Assembly: GCA_964516635.1 (NCBI GenBank)
Contig: CAZEZY010000027.1
Span: 1-21,776, forward strand
Direction of reading: 5' to 3'
From: CAZEZY01 sp964516635
Lineage (GTDB): Bacteria; Pseudomonadota; Gammaproteobacteria; Burkholderiales; Burkholderiaceae_C
DNA length: 21,776 bases
In this document: positions 13,842-21,220 of the stretch, one piece after another
Layout of the letters: each line of letters begins with the position of its first letter
Position numbering within the stretch: the stretch's first letter is position 1
Made by a program: the position numbers and the translations under genes
Notes under the pieces: model-generated
What the model was told of the DNA's origin: nothing
Seen by the model: only the letters and a program-made list of their open reading frames with translations
Database searches by the model: none

Positions 13842-14843
13842 TCAGGCCAGCGCGCACTCGGTGGTGGATGCCGACCAGTCGCTCAGAGGTTGACTCAGGT
13901 CCACGCCACGACGCATGGCGGTCAGCTCGGCCACAATGCTGAGCGCGATTTCGGGCGGCGTCAGGCCACCGATGCGCAGCCCCACCGGTCCCCGCATGCG
14001 GGCCGCTTCCTCGGGGCTCACGTCGAACGCCAGCAGGCGCTCGCGGCGACGGATGTTGTTGTGCCTGGAACCCAGTGCCCCGACGTAAAAGGCCGGTGTG
14101 CGCAGGGCCTCCATCAGGGCCAGATCGTCGAGTTTGGGGTCGTGCGTCACGGCCACCACGGCACTGTGCTCGTCCAGGTTCATGGCCAGGACGAGGTCAT
14201 CGGGCATCTGGGTCGACAGCGTGACGCCGGGCAGGGCTTCCCAGCCCTCGTGGTACTCGGTGCGCGGTTCGCAAACGGTGACCTGATAGTCCAGCATGAC
14301 AGCCATGCTGGCCAGGTAGCGCGACAACTGGCCGCCCCCGATGATGAGCAGGCGCAAACGGGGGCCGTGCACGGTGGTCAGCTGTGCGCCGTCAAACTCG
14401 ACCCGATCGCCGCGGATGACCGGGCCGAGCCTCACGATACCGGTTTGCAGGTCCAGCTCACGCTGCACCAGCCGGTGGCTGGCAATGCCGGCCAGCAACT
14501 CGCGCAACTGCGACTGGGGCGACAGCGGCTCCAGCACCACCTGCACCGTGCCCCCGCAAGGCAACCCGAAGCGGCGCACCTCTTCAGCCGTCTGGCCGTA
14601 GGTGGTGACTTCCGGCCTGCGCAGGGCCAGTTCGCCCGCGGCCACGCGGCGGATCAGGTCGTCCTCGATGCAGCCACCCGACACCGAACCGGCCACCTGG
14701 CCATCGTCGCGGATCACCATCAGCGAACCCGGTGGGCGCGGCGCCGACCCCCAGGTACGCACCACCGTGCCCAGCACCACCCGGTGGCCACGCTCCAGCC
14801 AGTCCAGCGCGGTGCGAATCACTTCCATGTCGATGCTGTTCAT
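13842..14843 (-). CDS. XdhC/CoxI-family molybdenum-cofactor maturation protein (first copy, next to hox)
   Basis: A 333-residue XdhC/CoxI protein. Such proteins bind molybdopterin cofactor and deliver it, sulfurated, to xanthine-oxidase-family enzymes such as CO dehydrogenase. The N-terminal XdhC/CoxI domain shows RTWGSAPRPPGSLMVI, SGGCIE (55-60) and LPCGGTVQV (94-102). The C-terminal Rossmann-like domain shows LLIIGGGQLSRYLA (~165-178), VVAVTHDPKLDDLAL and VGALGSRHNNIRRRERL, all typical of full-length family members. AAGGAGA precedes ATG 14843, and the ATG overlaps the stop of the membrane-protein gene (ATGA). It is the last molybdenum-related gene before hoxF, 58-85 bases downstream. It corresponds best to CoxI of the Oligotropha cluster, but the exact CoxF/CoxI assignment is inference. 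Confidence 0.9.
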   Translation of the reverse strand: MNSIDMEVIRTALDWLERGHRVVLGTVVRTWGSAPRPPGSLMVIRDDGQVAGSVSGGCIEDDLIRRVAAGELALRRPEVTTYGQTAEEVRRFGLPCGGTVQVVLEPLSPQSQLRELLAGIASHRLVQRELDLQTGIVRLGPVIRGDRVEFDGAQLTTVHGPRLRLLIIGGGQLSRYLASMAVMLDYQVTVCEPRTEYHEGWEALPGVTLSTQMPDDLVLAMNLDEHSAVVAVTHDPKLDDLALMEALRTPAFYVGALGSRHNNIRRRERLLAFDVSPEEAARMRGPVGLRIGGLTPPEIALSIVAELTAMRRGVDLSQPLSDWSASTTECALA

Positions 14844-15934
14844 GCCTGTCTCCTTGATTTCAACCTCTGTCTCCACCAGCCGGCGGCAGAGACCGCCGCC
14901 ACCACCAGCAGCGCCTCTGCAATCGCCTGCGGACCCCGCACAGGCGCTGCATGGCCCACCCAGAGCAAAGCGGGAAGTGCCAGGCCAAGCGTGGCGATGG
15001 GTGAATGGCGCCGGCCGGTCAGGCGGCTCTGCACTTCCCCGCCCGCAGCGATGAGCGCCATGGCCAGCAACATGGCCTGCCAGGTGGCGCCATACCAGAA
15101 CACCCCTGCACCGGCCACGGCCAAGAAGGCCCCTGCCAACGGCACCCAGCGGGGCACGGGACCCAACCGGGGCAACCCGGCCTGCACGGCTGCCTGGGCC
15201 AGCACCATCACCGCCCCATGCGCCACCACCGCAGCGGTGTACGACCAACCGACGGACACGCACCACTGCGCCATCAGCAGCAGTGCCCCCATCATCAACG
15301 CCATCGTCGGGCTGGCCAGTAAGCCGGGCCACTGGGAGCCCGCGGGCGGCCGTGCAGGCGCAGGTCGGGTGGGCTGGCCGTGCAAACCCATCCAGCACAA
15401 GGCCCAGGTCAGCCACAACACCGGCAGCGCCACCCAGCGCGTGCCCCACCACAGCGGGTCGGCGGCCACCCAGGCAGCGGTCAGCAAGCCCGCCATCTGG
15501 ACGGCTGTTCGCGCCCACACGGGCATCGGCGTAGCGCCGGCTTCCGCTCCATGTGAATGACTGTGTACCGCCAGCACCCACTGGGCCCACGCCACGGCCA
15601 GCAGGGCCGCGCCCATCCACCCCATCAGACCCCGGCCCGCCATCTGCGCCACGCACACCCCCATGGCCACGCCCAGTGCCGCCACCAGGGCCACCCCGGG
15701 CCGCCGCCCCGCAGCCCCAAGCGGGTCGAGCGCCAGCCACGCCCACCACGCCGCCAGCGGCAACAGCCCGCTGAACCAGTTCCATGTGAGTGACATGCCC
15801 ACCTGAAGCAGGACCAGCCAGGCGGTGAAGGTCAGGCAGGCCACCAGCAAGCGATGGACCCAACCCAGGGCCTGTGCCGAAGCCGCTGGGCTCCACAGCG
15901 GGCGCGAGGGAGGAAGGGTCTGTACCGGGCGCAT
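14840..15934 (-). CDS. Polytopic membrane protein of unknown function inside the cox-hox cluster
   Basis: A 364-residue, very hydrophobic protein with about 11-12 predicted membrane helices (roughly 27-48, 52-70, 80-98, 104-123, 141-157, 164-184, 207-228, 232-252, 263-281, 284-299, 312-329, 336-354). It is rich in Trp and Ala. A His-rich loop VHSHSHG (123-129) lies between helices 4 and 5, and the C-terminus is basic (RQRLKSRRQA). I do not recognise a family. The Cox cluster of Oligotropha contains membrane proteins CoxC, CoxH and CoxK, and this could be a distant functional equivalent, but I see no motif that proves it. ATG 15934 follows the oxygenase stop by 2 bases and its stop overlaps the xdhC ATG. 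It is thus embedded tightly in the operon. Confidence 0.75.
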   Translation of the reverse strand: MRPVQTLPPSRPLWSPAASAQALGWVHRLLVACLTFTAWLVLLQVGMSLTWNWFSGLLPLAAWWAWLALDPLGAAGRRPGVALVAALGVAMGVCVAQMAGRGLMGWMGAALLAVAWAQWVLAVHSHSHGAEAGATPMPVWARTAVQMAGLLTAAWVAADPLWWGTRWVALPVLWLTWALCWMGLHGQPTRPAPARPPAGSQWPGLLASPTMALMMGALLLMAQWCVSVGWSYTAAVVAHGAVMVLAQAAVQAGLPRLGPVPRWVPLAGAFLAVAGAGVFWYGATWQAMLLAMALIAAGGEVQSRLTGRRHSPIATLGLALPALLWVGHAAPVRGPQAIAEALLVVAAVSAAGWWRQRLKSRRQA

Positions 15935-15936
15935 GG

Positions 15937-16668
15937 CTAACCCCGGGCGTAGCCATGGGTGCGGTTGCCCCCCTCGGCCCGGTGCACGCTGGCGTTGAAG
16001 GAAATGATCAGGCGGTCCTGCCCGCCCTGATAGGGCATGGCCTGGTGCGGCAGCCACGAGGGAAACACCACCAGCTGGCCGGGCCGTGGTGCGACATCGT
16101 GGTGGGCCTGTTGCAGGTAGGCGCTGCCGTAATCCATGTGGGCACCCCCAAGCCGGCTGAACCACGGTCCGTAAAACCGGGTGATGCCGTTGAGTTCACC
16201 AAACACCTCGTGACGGCAACGTGCCGGGTCATCGTCCACGGCCACGCAGTACACGCCCGACCAGGAGCAGTTGCCGTGGGTGTGCACGTCGTGGTGAGCG
16301 CCCCCGTTGCTGAACTGGAACCACATGCCTTCGATGGCAATCTGCAGACCGGGGGCCTGGCCCGATTCATGCGCCCAGACCTGCTGGTTCGCCTGGGCAG
16401 CCGTGCTGCGCACGCCTTCGACGATGAAACGCACCAGTTGCTGCCATTCGGGCAGCTTGACGCGGTGCAGCAGGTCGTCGTCGCTGGCATAAAAGGCCCC
16501 GGGGCCTGGAGGTGGCAGCGCCGTGGCGCGCAAGGCGCCCAGCACGCGCACCAGCAGGGGGTTGACCGCAGGGGCATCGGCCCACTGGTAGATGCCGAGT
16601 GTGGTCGCCCAGAGCGTGTGCGGCAAGGCCACTGCACGGGCCTCGGCGGGCCGGCCAGGGGTGGTCAT
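15937..16668 (-). CDS. Putative 2OG-Fe(II) oxygenase (TIGR02466-like) inside the cox-hox cluster
   Basis: A 243-residue protein resembling the TIGR02466 group of putative 2-oxoglutarate/Fe(II) oxygenases. The double-stranded beta-helix markers are MWFQFSNGG, HTHGNCSWSGVYCVAV (H129, H131), the late FPSWLPHQAMPY (H208) and RLIISFN (R219, a likely 2OG carboxylate contact). The first two putative iron ligands read H-x-H, not the canonical H-x-D/E. I believe this also occurs in that subgroup, but I cannot check it here. Several more His and Asp lie nearby (HHDVH). The substrate is unknown; relatives are often found in phages and near peptide or cofactor modification genes. The ATG overlaps the mocA-like stop by ATGA, and its own stop is 2 bases before the membrane-protein ATG. 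Confidence 0.7.
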   Translation of the reverse strand: MTTPGRPAEARAVALPHTLWATTLGIYQWADAPAVNPLLVRVLGALRATALPPPGPGAFYASDDDLLHRVKLPEWQQLVRFIVEGVRSTAAQANQQVWAHESGQAPGLQIAIEGMWFQFSNGGAHHDVHTHGNCSWSGVYCVAVDDDPARCRHEVFGELNGITRFYGPWFSRLGGAHMDYGSAYLQQAHHDVAPRPGQLVVFPSWLPHQAMPYQGGQDRLIISFNASVHRAEGGNRTHGYARG

Positions 16669-17354
16669 GGCTGAGCGGCCTCTGCCCGCCAGCGGGCAGG
16701 CCAGCGCAAGTGATGCCCCGTGGTGGCCGCCAGCTGCGCGATGTCTTCCTCGCTGTCGATGTCGATGCGGTAACGCCGGTTGGGGGTGGACCAGCGGTGC
16801 ACCTGATCAGGATGGGCGGCCTGCCACTGCTTGCAGCCCAGCCGGGCATCGCCCGACAGCACGGCGTCGCGCACGTCGGCCGCAAACATCACGGGGTTGC
16901 CGGGCAGGCCGTCCACCGTGGGCACCACCACCTGGGTGCCCGCAGGCCGCTTCTTGTAGGCCCCGATCACGTCCGTCAGGTCCTGGGCGTTGAGCAGCGG
17001 CTGGTCGGCCAGCGCCACCAGCACGGCATCCAGCTTGCCCGTCAGGGCCTCCAGACCGAGGCGCAGCGACGACACCTGCCCGTCATCGGGAGCGGGGTTG
17101 CGCACCACGCTCACCGGGAAATCCTGCACCACCGGCTCGATGTGTTCGGCGTGATGACCGAGCACGACCACCACCTCGTCCACACCGGCCCCCGACAGGG
17201 CGATCAGTTGCCGACGGATGAGGGGGACGCCGCCCAGTTCCAGCAGGCTTTTCGGGCGCCCGCCGATGCGCGATCCCGCGCCCGCCGCCAGCAGCACCGC
17301 TCCCACCACCACACGGCTGTACAGGCCGCCACCGCCTTTGAGGATGCAGCCCAT
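16665..17354 (-). CDS. mocA: MocA/MobA-like nucleotidyltransferase, likely molybdopterin cytidylyltransferase
   Basis: A 229-residue NTP-transferase-fold protein. The nucleotide-binding motif LLAAGAGSRIGGRPKSLLEL is at ~21-40 (LAAG form, as in MocA, versus LAGG in MobA). VALADQPLL carries the metal-binding Asp, and the late IDIDSEEDI is typical. MocA transfers CMP to molybdopterin to give the dinucleotide cofactor used by CO dehydrogenase and relatives, matching its place between two xdhC-type genes. GGAG 7 bases before ATG 17354 supports this start; the first ~15 residues (MGCILKGGGGLYSR) are a family-atypical extension. It starts 2 bases after the upstream xdhC-type stop. CTP over GTP specificity is inferred from context and the LAAG motif. 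Confidence 0.85.
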   Translation of the reverse strand: MGCILKGGGGLYSRVVVGAVLLAAGAGSRIGGRPKSLLELGGVPLIRRQLIALSGAGVDEVVVVLGHHAEHIEPVVQDFPVSVVRNPAPDDGQVSSLRLGLEALTGKLDAVLVALADQPLLNAQDLTDVIGAYKKRPAGTQVVVPTVDGLPGNPVMFAADVRDAVLSGDARLGCKQWQAAHPDQVHRWSTPNRRYRIDIDSEEDIAQLAATTGHHLRWPARWRAEAAQP

Positions 17355-17356
17355 GG

Positions 17357-18411
17357 TCAGGCTCCGCAGCAGGTTTTTTTCGCCGGCAGCGTTGGGGCAG
17401 AGGGCGTGGATGGCTCGGNNNNNNNNNNNNNNNNNNNNNNNNNNNNNNNNNNNNNNNNNNNNNNNNNNNNNNNNNNNNNNNNNNNNNNNNNNNNNNNNNN
17501 NNNNNNNNNNNNNNNNNNGGCTCGGGCAGCGTCATGGCGTCGGTCACGGGTGTGACCGCTGCGGCAGCAGCGGCTGGCTTGCGTCCTCCGCAGCACGGCT
17601 TTTTGGGCACGGCATCGTTGACCTGCTGGCGCCGCGCCGCCACCACCGAAGCGAGCACCGACAGGGCGATTTCCTCCGGCGTGTCGGCACCGATGGGCGT
17701 GCCGGCCGGCGCCACGATGGCCCCCACGCGGGCCGCGTCTGCGCCAGCGGCCAGCAGACTCTCTTTCAGGACACCGGCCTTGCGTTCGCTGGCCACAAAC
17801 CAGGTGCGGCGGGCACCCAACTGCAGCGCTGCCGTCAGGGCCGGCATGTCTCGGCGCCCCTGCGTGGCCACCACCACCCAGCTGGCTGGCGGCACGGCAG
17901 CCGCCACCGTTGCGGCGTCGTCCTCATCCAGCACCCGGCGGGCTGCTGGGGCATCCGAGGCCACCGCCCCCTGGGCCACCCAGTGCACGGCAAAACCCAC
18001 ACGGGGAGCCAGGTCACACAGCGCGCGTGCCACCGGCGAATCGCCAAACACCACCAGCGGCTCCTGGGGCAGCACCGGGTCCACAAACAGCTCCAGTGTG
18101 CCCCCCGAGTGGCAGGACATGCCGAATTCGAGCACATCCCCCAGCTGCTTTTCTTCGCTCTCGCTGGCAGGGGTGATGCGGAGGGTACGAGGCTGGCCGT
18201 CGGCCAGCGCGAGACGGGCCGTCTTGATGACCGCAGGCTGGGCGCAGCCGCCGCCAATCCATCCCCGCAAGGTGCCGTCGGCCGTGACCACGGCCTTGTC
18301 GCCTGGACGGGCCGAGGTGGGCGGCGTGACGCGCAGCACCGTCACCAGCGCATAGGCTTGCTGTTGGGCGTGGAACTGTTGTGCGGCTTCCAGCCAGGCG
18401 GTGGGGGTCAT
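17357..18411 (-). CDS. coxF: XdhC/CoxF-type maturation protein, interrupted by an assembly gap
   Basis: 297 residues are readable before the gap, and the last ~18 after it. The N-terminal XdhC/CoxI domain (~1-115) shows RPGDKAVVTADGTLRGWIGGGCAQP and GMSCHSGGTLELFVDP. The C-terminal Rossmann-like region has a degenerate FGDSPVARAL, then VVVATQGRRDMPALTAAL and GADTPEEIALSVLASV. It ends in an unusual Lys-Pro-Ala tail with KKPCCGG (270-276) and, after the gap, KKTCCGA at the very end. It lies 20 bases after coxE with AGGAGA before ATG 18411, the coxF position of the Oligotropha cluster, where CoxD, CoxE and CoxF are linked to assembling the Cu-S-Mo centre. With the 100 N kept literally the frame breaks. 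If the 7-base repeats at the gap edges are merged, the frame closes to a 315-residue protein. Confidence 0.85.
17419..17518. other. 100-N assembly gap
   Basis: Exactly 100 N, the conventional size for a gap of unknown length. It lies inside the 3' end of the coxF-type gene. Both edges carry the same 7 bases, GGCTCGG (17412-17418 and 17519-17525). Confidence 0.99.
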
Positions 18412-18431
18412 GGTCGCTCTCCTGTTGTGCA

Positions 18432-19613
18432 TCAATGCAGCCACGGGCGGGCCCGGGCCAGATCCGCCAGCGTGGCCAGCGGCAGAAAATGGTCCACACA
18501 GCTTCGGGCCTGCGCCAGGGCGCCAGAGGCCGGCCGCTGCCGGGTGGGGTGAAACCAGGTGATGCGGGCCCCATGGCGGCGCAGCGCCTGCAGGGACTCA
18601 CGCAGGGCGTCGGGTGCATCGGTGTCGAAGCCGTCCGACATCAGCCAGATGCGGCTGTCTCGCCCCAACTGGGCCCGCGCGTGCTGCCGGGCAAAGGCCT
18701 GCAGGTTGGTGGCTATGCGGGTACCGGCGCCAAAACCGGCCGTGACCGCGTTGATCTTTTCTTGCACCGTGGCACTGTCGCGCTGCAACAGTGGCGTGAT
18801 CTCGGCCAGCCGCACATGGAACACAAACACACGTGCATCGGCGCTGCGGGCAAAGGCGCGCGCCACGCGCAGAAAGAAGGCCGCGTGCGACTCCATGGAG
18901 CGGCTCACGTCCACGAGCAGAAACAGCCGGGGCGGTTGGGTCTGGGGCCGCTGCCACACCGGTGCCAGCGGCAAACCGCCGTGCGGCACGCTGCGACGCA
19001 GGGTGGCGCGCAGCGCCAGCCGCTGCCCGGCGGGGTGGGTTTGCCAGCGCCGCGTCGGCCGGTGACGCATGTGCTGGTGAATCGCCTGCGCCAGCCGCTG
19101 GAGCGCATGCAGGTCGTCGGGCAGCCACATCTGGCGGGACCGGTCATGCAGCGCGTCGGTGCGTGCAGCCCCCCCCATGGCGCGGGGTGTGCCCGTCTCG
19201 GTGGCATCGCCCGCACCCATGGCATGATCAGCCGAAGCCATGGCAGCCGAGGTGGACCCGGGCATCTGGCCGGCTGGGTCGGCATGACCACCGGACTGTT
19301 GCAGGTCGGCCACCGCCTGGCGGAGGTCACGCCGTGGGCGCATGGCACCGCTGACTTTCACCGTGCCCTTGAGCCGGTGCGGGTACCAATAGCGTTCAAA
19401 CAGTTCAGGCCACTGCTGCCACTGCCGCGCGTTGCTGCAAGCGATGGCGCGCCAGGCCGCCTCGAGGCCACGGGCCTGCGTGACACCGAGCAGGAGCGCG
19501 GCCTGCAGCATGGCCTGCTGCTCGGCGGGGCCGACCGGCAGCCCGTACTCGCGCAGCAACTGGGCAAACCCCGCCAGGCGCTCGCCCACCGGCCGTGGCA
19601 GGGTCGTCGTCAT
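18432..19613 (-). CDS. coxE: CoxE, von Willebrand factor A-domain CODH maturation protein
   Basis: A 393-residue CoxE-family protein. The N-terminal helical part (1-90: LREYGLPVGPAEQQAMLQA, LFERYWYPHR) is followed by a low-complexity Ala/Gly/Met linker (~110-155) and the VWA-type domain (~225-393). The MIDAS metal site is complete: DVSRS (D235, S237, S239), T298 in GAGTRIATN, and D327 in SDGFD. CoxE partners with the MoxR-type ATPase CoxD. In Oligotropha it is implicated in completing the Cu-S-Mo active site, probably copper introduction. The ATG overlaps the coxD stop (ATGA), consistent with a stoichiometric CoxD-CoxE pair. Its stop is 20 bases before the coxF-type ATG. Confidence 0.93.
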   Translation of the reverse strand: MTTTLPRPVGERLAGFAQLLREYGLPVGPAEQQAMLQAALLLGVTQARGLEAAWRAIACSNARQWQQWPELFERYWYPHRLKGTVKVSGAMRPRRDLRQAVADLQQSGGHADPAGQMPGSTSAAMASADHAMGAGDATETGTPRAMGGAARTDALHDRSRQMWLPDDLHALQRLAQAIHQHMRHRPTRRWQTHPAGQRLALRATLRRSVPHGGLPLAPVWQRPQTQPPRLFLLVDVSRSMESHAAFFLRVARAFARSADARVFVFHVRLAEITPLLQRDSATVQEKINAVTAGFGAGTRIATNLQAFARQHARAQLGRDSRIWLMSDGFDTDAPDALRESLQALRRHGARITWFHPTRQRPASGALAQARSCVDHFLPLATLADLARARPWLH

Positions 19614-20533
19614 GCAGCCCCCGTCAGGCTGGGGGCCTTTTCGGCCACCCCCACGGTGCGCCGCCCCTCCACCAGCTGTCGTGCCCGGTCCTCGCCCAGC
19701 GCAAACCGGTCTTCGCGGGTCTTGAGCAGGCAGCCCAGCGTGGTCAGCAGCGCGGTCATGTCGTCGGGCAGGGCGCTCCAGTGCATGCCGTGCAGCGCGC
19801 GCACCCAGTCCAGCGTTTCGGCAATGCCCGGGGTTTTGGCCAGGTCTTCGTGGCGCAGGCGCTGCACAAAGGTCACGGCTTCTTCCACCAGCCGACCGTC
19901 GGCCTCGGGCAGGGCCTGCCGGACGATGGCCATTTCGCGCGCCAGCGTGGGGTAGTCGAGATAGTGGTACAGGCAGCGCCTGCGCAGGGCATCCGACAAC
20001 TCACGGGTGCCATTGCTGGTCAGCAACACGGTGGGCACATGCCGGGCCTTTACCGTACCCAGCTCGGGAATGGTGAGCTGATACTCGGCCAGGGTTTCGA
20101 GGAGAAAGGCCTCAAAGGCTTCATCGGCACGGTCCACCTCGTCGATCAGCAGAATGCTAGGCGTTGGGGTGCTGAGCGCCTTGAGCAGCGGCCGCTCCAT
20201 GAGAAAGTCTCGGGTGAACAGGTCGGCCTCGCGAAGGCGATCGGCGCCCGTTTCGCTCAGGCGGATGGCCATGAGCTGTCGCCCGTAGTTCCATTCGTAG
20301 GCCGCCTGCGCCATGTCCAGGCCCTCGTGGCACTGCAGGCGCACCAGTTCGGCGCCCTGTGCCTGCGCCAGGGCAGCGGCCAGAGCGGTTTTACCCACCC
20401 CGGCGTCGCCCTCCAGCAGCAGGGGACGCTGCAGGCTGCGCGCCAGCCACAACGTGGTGGCCAGCGCCTCGTCGGCCAGGTAGCCGACGCGCTGCAACGC
20501 CTCACGCAACTGGGACTGGCCGGTACTGGACAT
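19610..20533 (-). CDS. coxD: CoxD, MoxR-type AAA+ ATPase for CODH maturation
   Basis: A 307-residue AAA+ ATPase of the MoxR/CoxD type. Walker A is GDAGVGKT (42-49), Walker B ILLIDEVD (127-134), sensor-1 TSN (172-174), and the arginine region is DALRRRC (181-187). In Oligotropha, CoxD is needed to sulfurate the molybdenum site of CO dehydrogenase before copper insertion. It is a cytoplasmic or membrane-associated chaperone. ATG 20533 is used; a GTG at 20542 (3 residues longer), 3 bases after the coxG stop, is possible. Neighbours coxG and coxE confirm the assignment over other MoxR subfamilies. Confidence 0.94.
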   Translation of the reverse strand: MSSTGQSQLREALQRVGYLADEALATTLWLARSLQRPLLLEGDAGVGKTALAAALAQAQGAELVRLQCHEGLDMAQAAYEWNYGRQLMAIRLSETGADRLREADLFTRDFLMERPLLKALSTPTPSILLIDEVDRADEAFEAFLLETLAEYQLTIPELGTVKARHVPTVLLTSNGTRELSDALRRRCLYHYLDYPTLAREMAIVRQALPEADGRLVEEAVTFVQRLRHEDLAKTPGIAETLDWVRALHGMHWSALPDDMTALLTTLGCLLKTREDRFALGEDRARQLVEGRRTVGVAEKAPSLTGAA

Positions 20534-20545
20534 GGCGAGCACCCG

Positions 20546-21205
20546 TCAGGTCCGCCGGCCGAACAGGCCGAGGAACCACGACTTCACCAGGCCCCAGAAG
20601 ATCGCCAGTCCGTTGATTTCCTTGGCCACCACCGGCGCCGCCTTGGGCGCAGCGACGGGGTCCGCTGCAGCACCGGTGGAGGCGCTGACGGCCCCTGGCA
20701 CTGCATCGACCGCTGCGGCAGCAACCGCTGCGCTGGCCGGGGCCGGCATGGCCAGCGCGGTCTGGCGGAAGTTCTCCACGAACTGGCCCAGGATCATGTC
20801 GGACACCTGCACCATCATGCGGCCCCCGAATTGCGCGAACTTGCCGTTCACGATCACCGCCGCGCTGCCGTTCAGCAAGCAATGCGCCGGGTTATCGGGG
20901 TTGGGCGCGATCACGGCCGTGAGGTCCATGGAGGCGGAGGAGCCACCCTTGTCGGCCCCCTTGCCACGCATCACCACCTTGCGCTCGGCCTCCACCAACT
21001 CCAGCACGTCCACCGTGCCACCGAACTGGGCGGTGGCCGGGCCCACCTTCACCTTCACGCCACCCTTGTAGCTGGTCTCGCTCAGCTGCTCGGTGATCTC
21101 GGCGCCCGGCATGCAGGCGGCCGTGGCCTTCAGGTCCGAGAGCAGCTTCCACGCTCGCTCGGCGTCCACATCCAGCGGGTATTGCTTGTCGAGTTTGACT
21201 TCCAT
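20546..21205 (-). CDS. coxG: CoxG, membrane-anchoring SRPBCC protein of CO dehydrogenase
   Basis: A 219-residue CoxG. The SRPBCC (START-like) lipid-binding domain is at 1-148 (LDVDAERAWKLLSDLKATAACMPGAE, YKGGVKVKVGPATAQFGGTV, NGKFAQFGGRMMVQVSDMIL). An Ala/Pro/Val-rich linker (152-193) leads to a C-terminal amphipathic anchor, INGLAIFWGLVKSWFLGLF (197-215), with an RRT end. CoxG recruits CO dehydrogenase to the membrane and is reported to bind and shuttle quinone, so it carries electrons from CO into respiration. AGGA precedes ATG 21205 by about 7 bases. It follows coxL by 15 bases. The linker is long and compositionally biased, as in other CoxG proteins. Confidence 0.93.
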   Translation of the reverse strand: MEVKLDKQYPLDVDAERAWKLLSDLKATAACMPGAEITEQLSETSYKGGVKVKVGPATAQFGGTVDVLELVEAERKVVMRGKGADKGGSSASMDLTAVIAPNPDNPAHCLLNGSAAVIVNGKFAQFGGRMMVQVSDMILGQFVENFRQTALAMPAPASAAVAAAAVDAVPGAVSASTGAAADPVAAPKAAPVVAKEINGLAIFWGLVKSWFLGLFGRRT

Positions 21206-21220
21206 GTCGAATCCTGGGGT

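Noticed and set aside
11927..13942. 671-codon open frame on the plus strand opposite hoxF
   Set aside because: It is an antisense shadow of a well-conserved gene in high-GC DNA. It has no recognisable domain, and the hoxF frame carries every expected cofactor motif.
14854..14863. TTGATTTCAA upstream of the first xdhC gene as an FNR box
   Set aside because: The half-sites are only 2 bases apart, whereas FNR needs TTGA-N6-TCAA.
13575..15560. 661-codon plus-strand frame opposite the first xdhC and the membrane-protein gene
   Set aside because: Low-complexity His/Gln/Ala-rich translation typical of antisense GC-rich frames. The minus strand has clear motifs and coupled starts.
17083..17418. Continuation of the coxF-type frame straight through the 100 N into the mocA region
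   Set aside because: The literal N count is arbitrary. The resulting translation after the gap is Arg/Pro-rich noise overlapping the real mocA-like gene.
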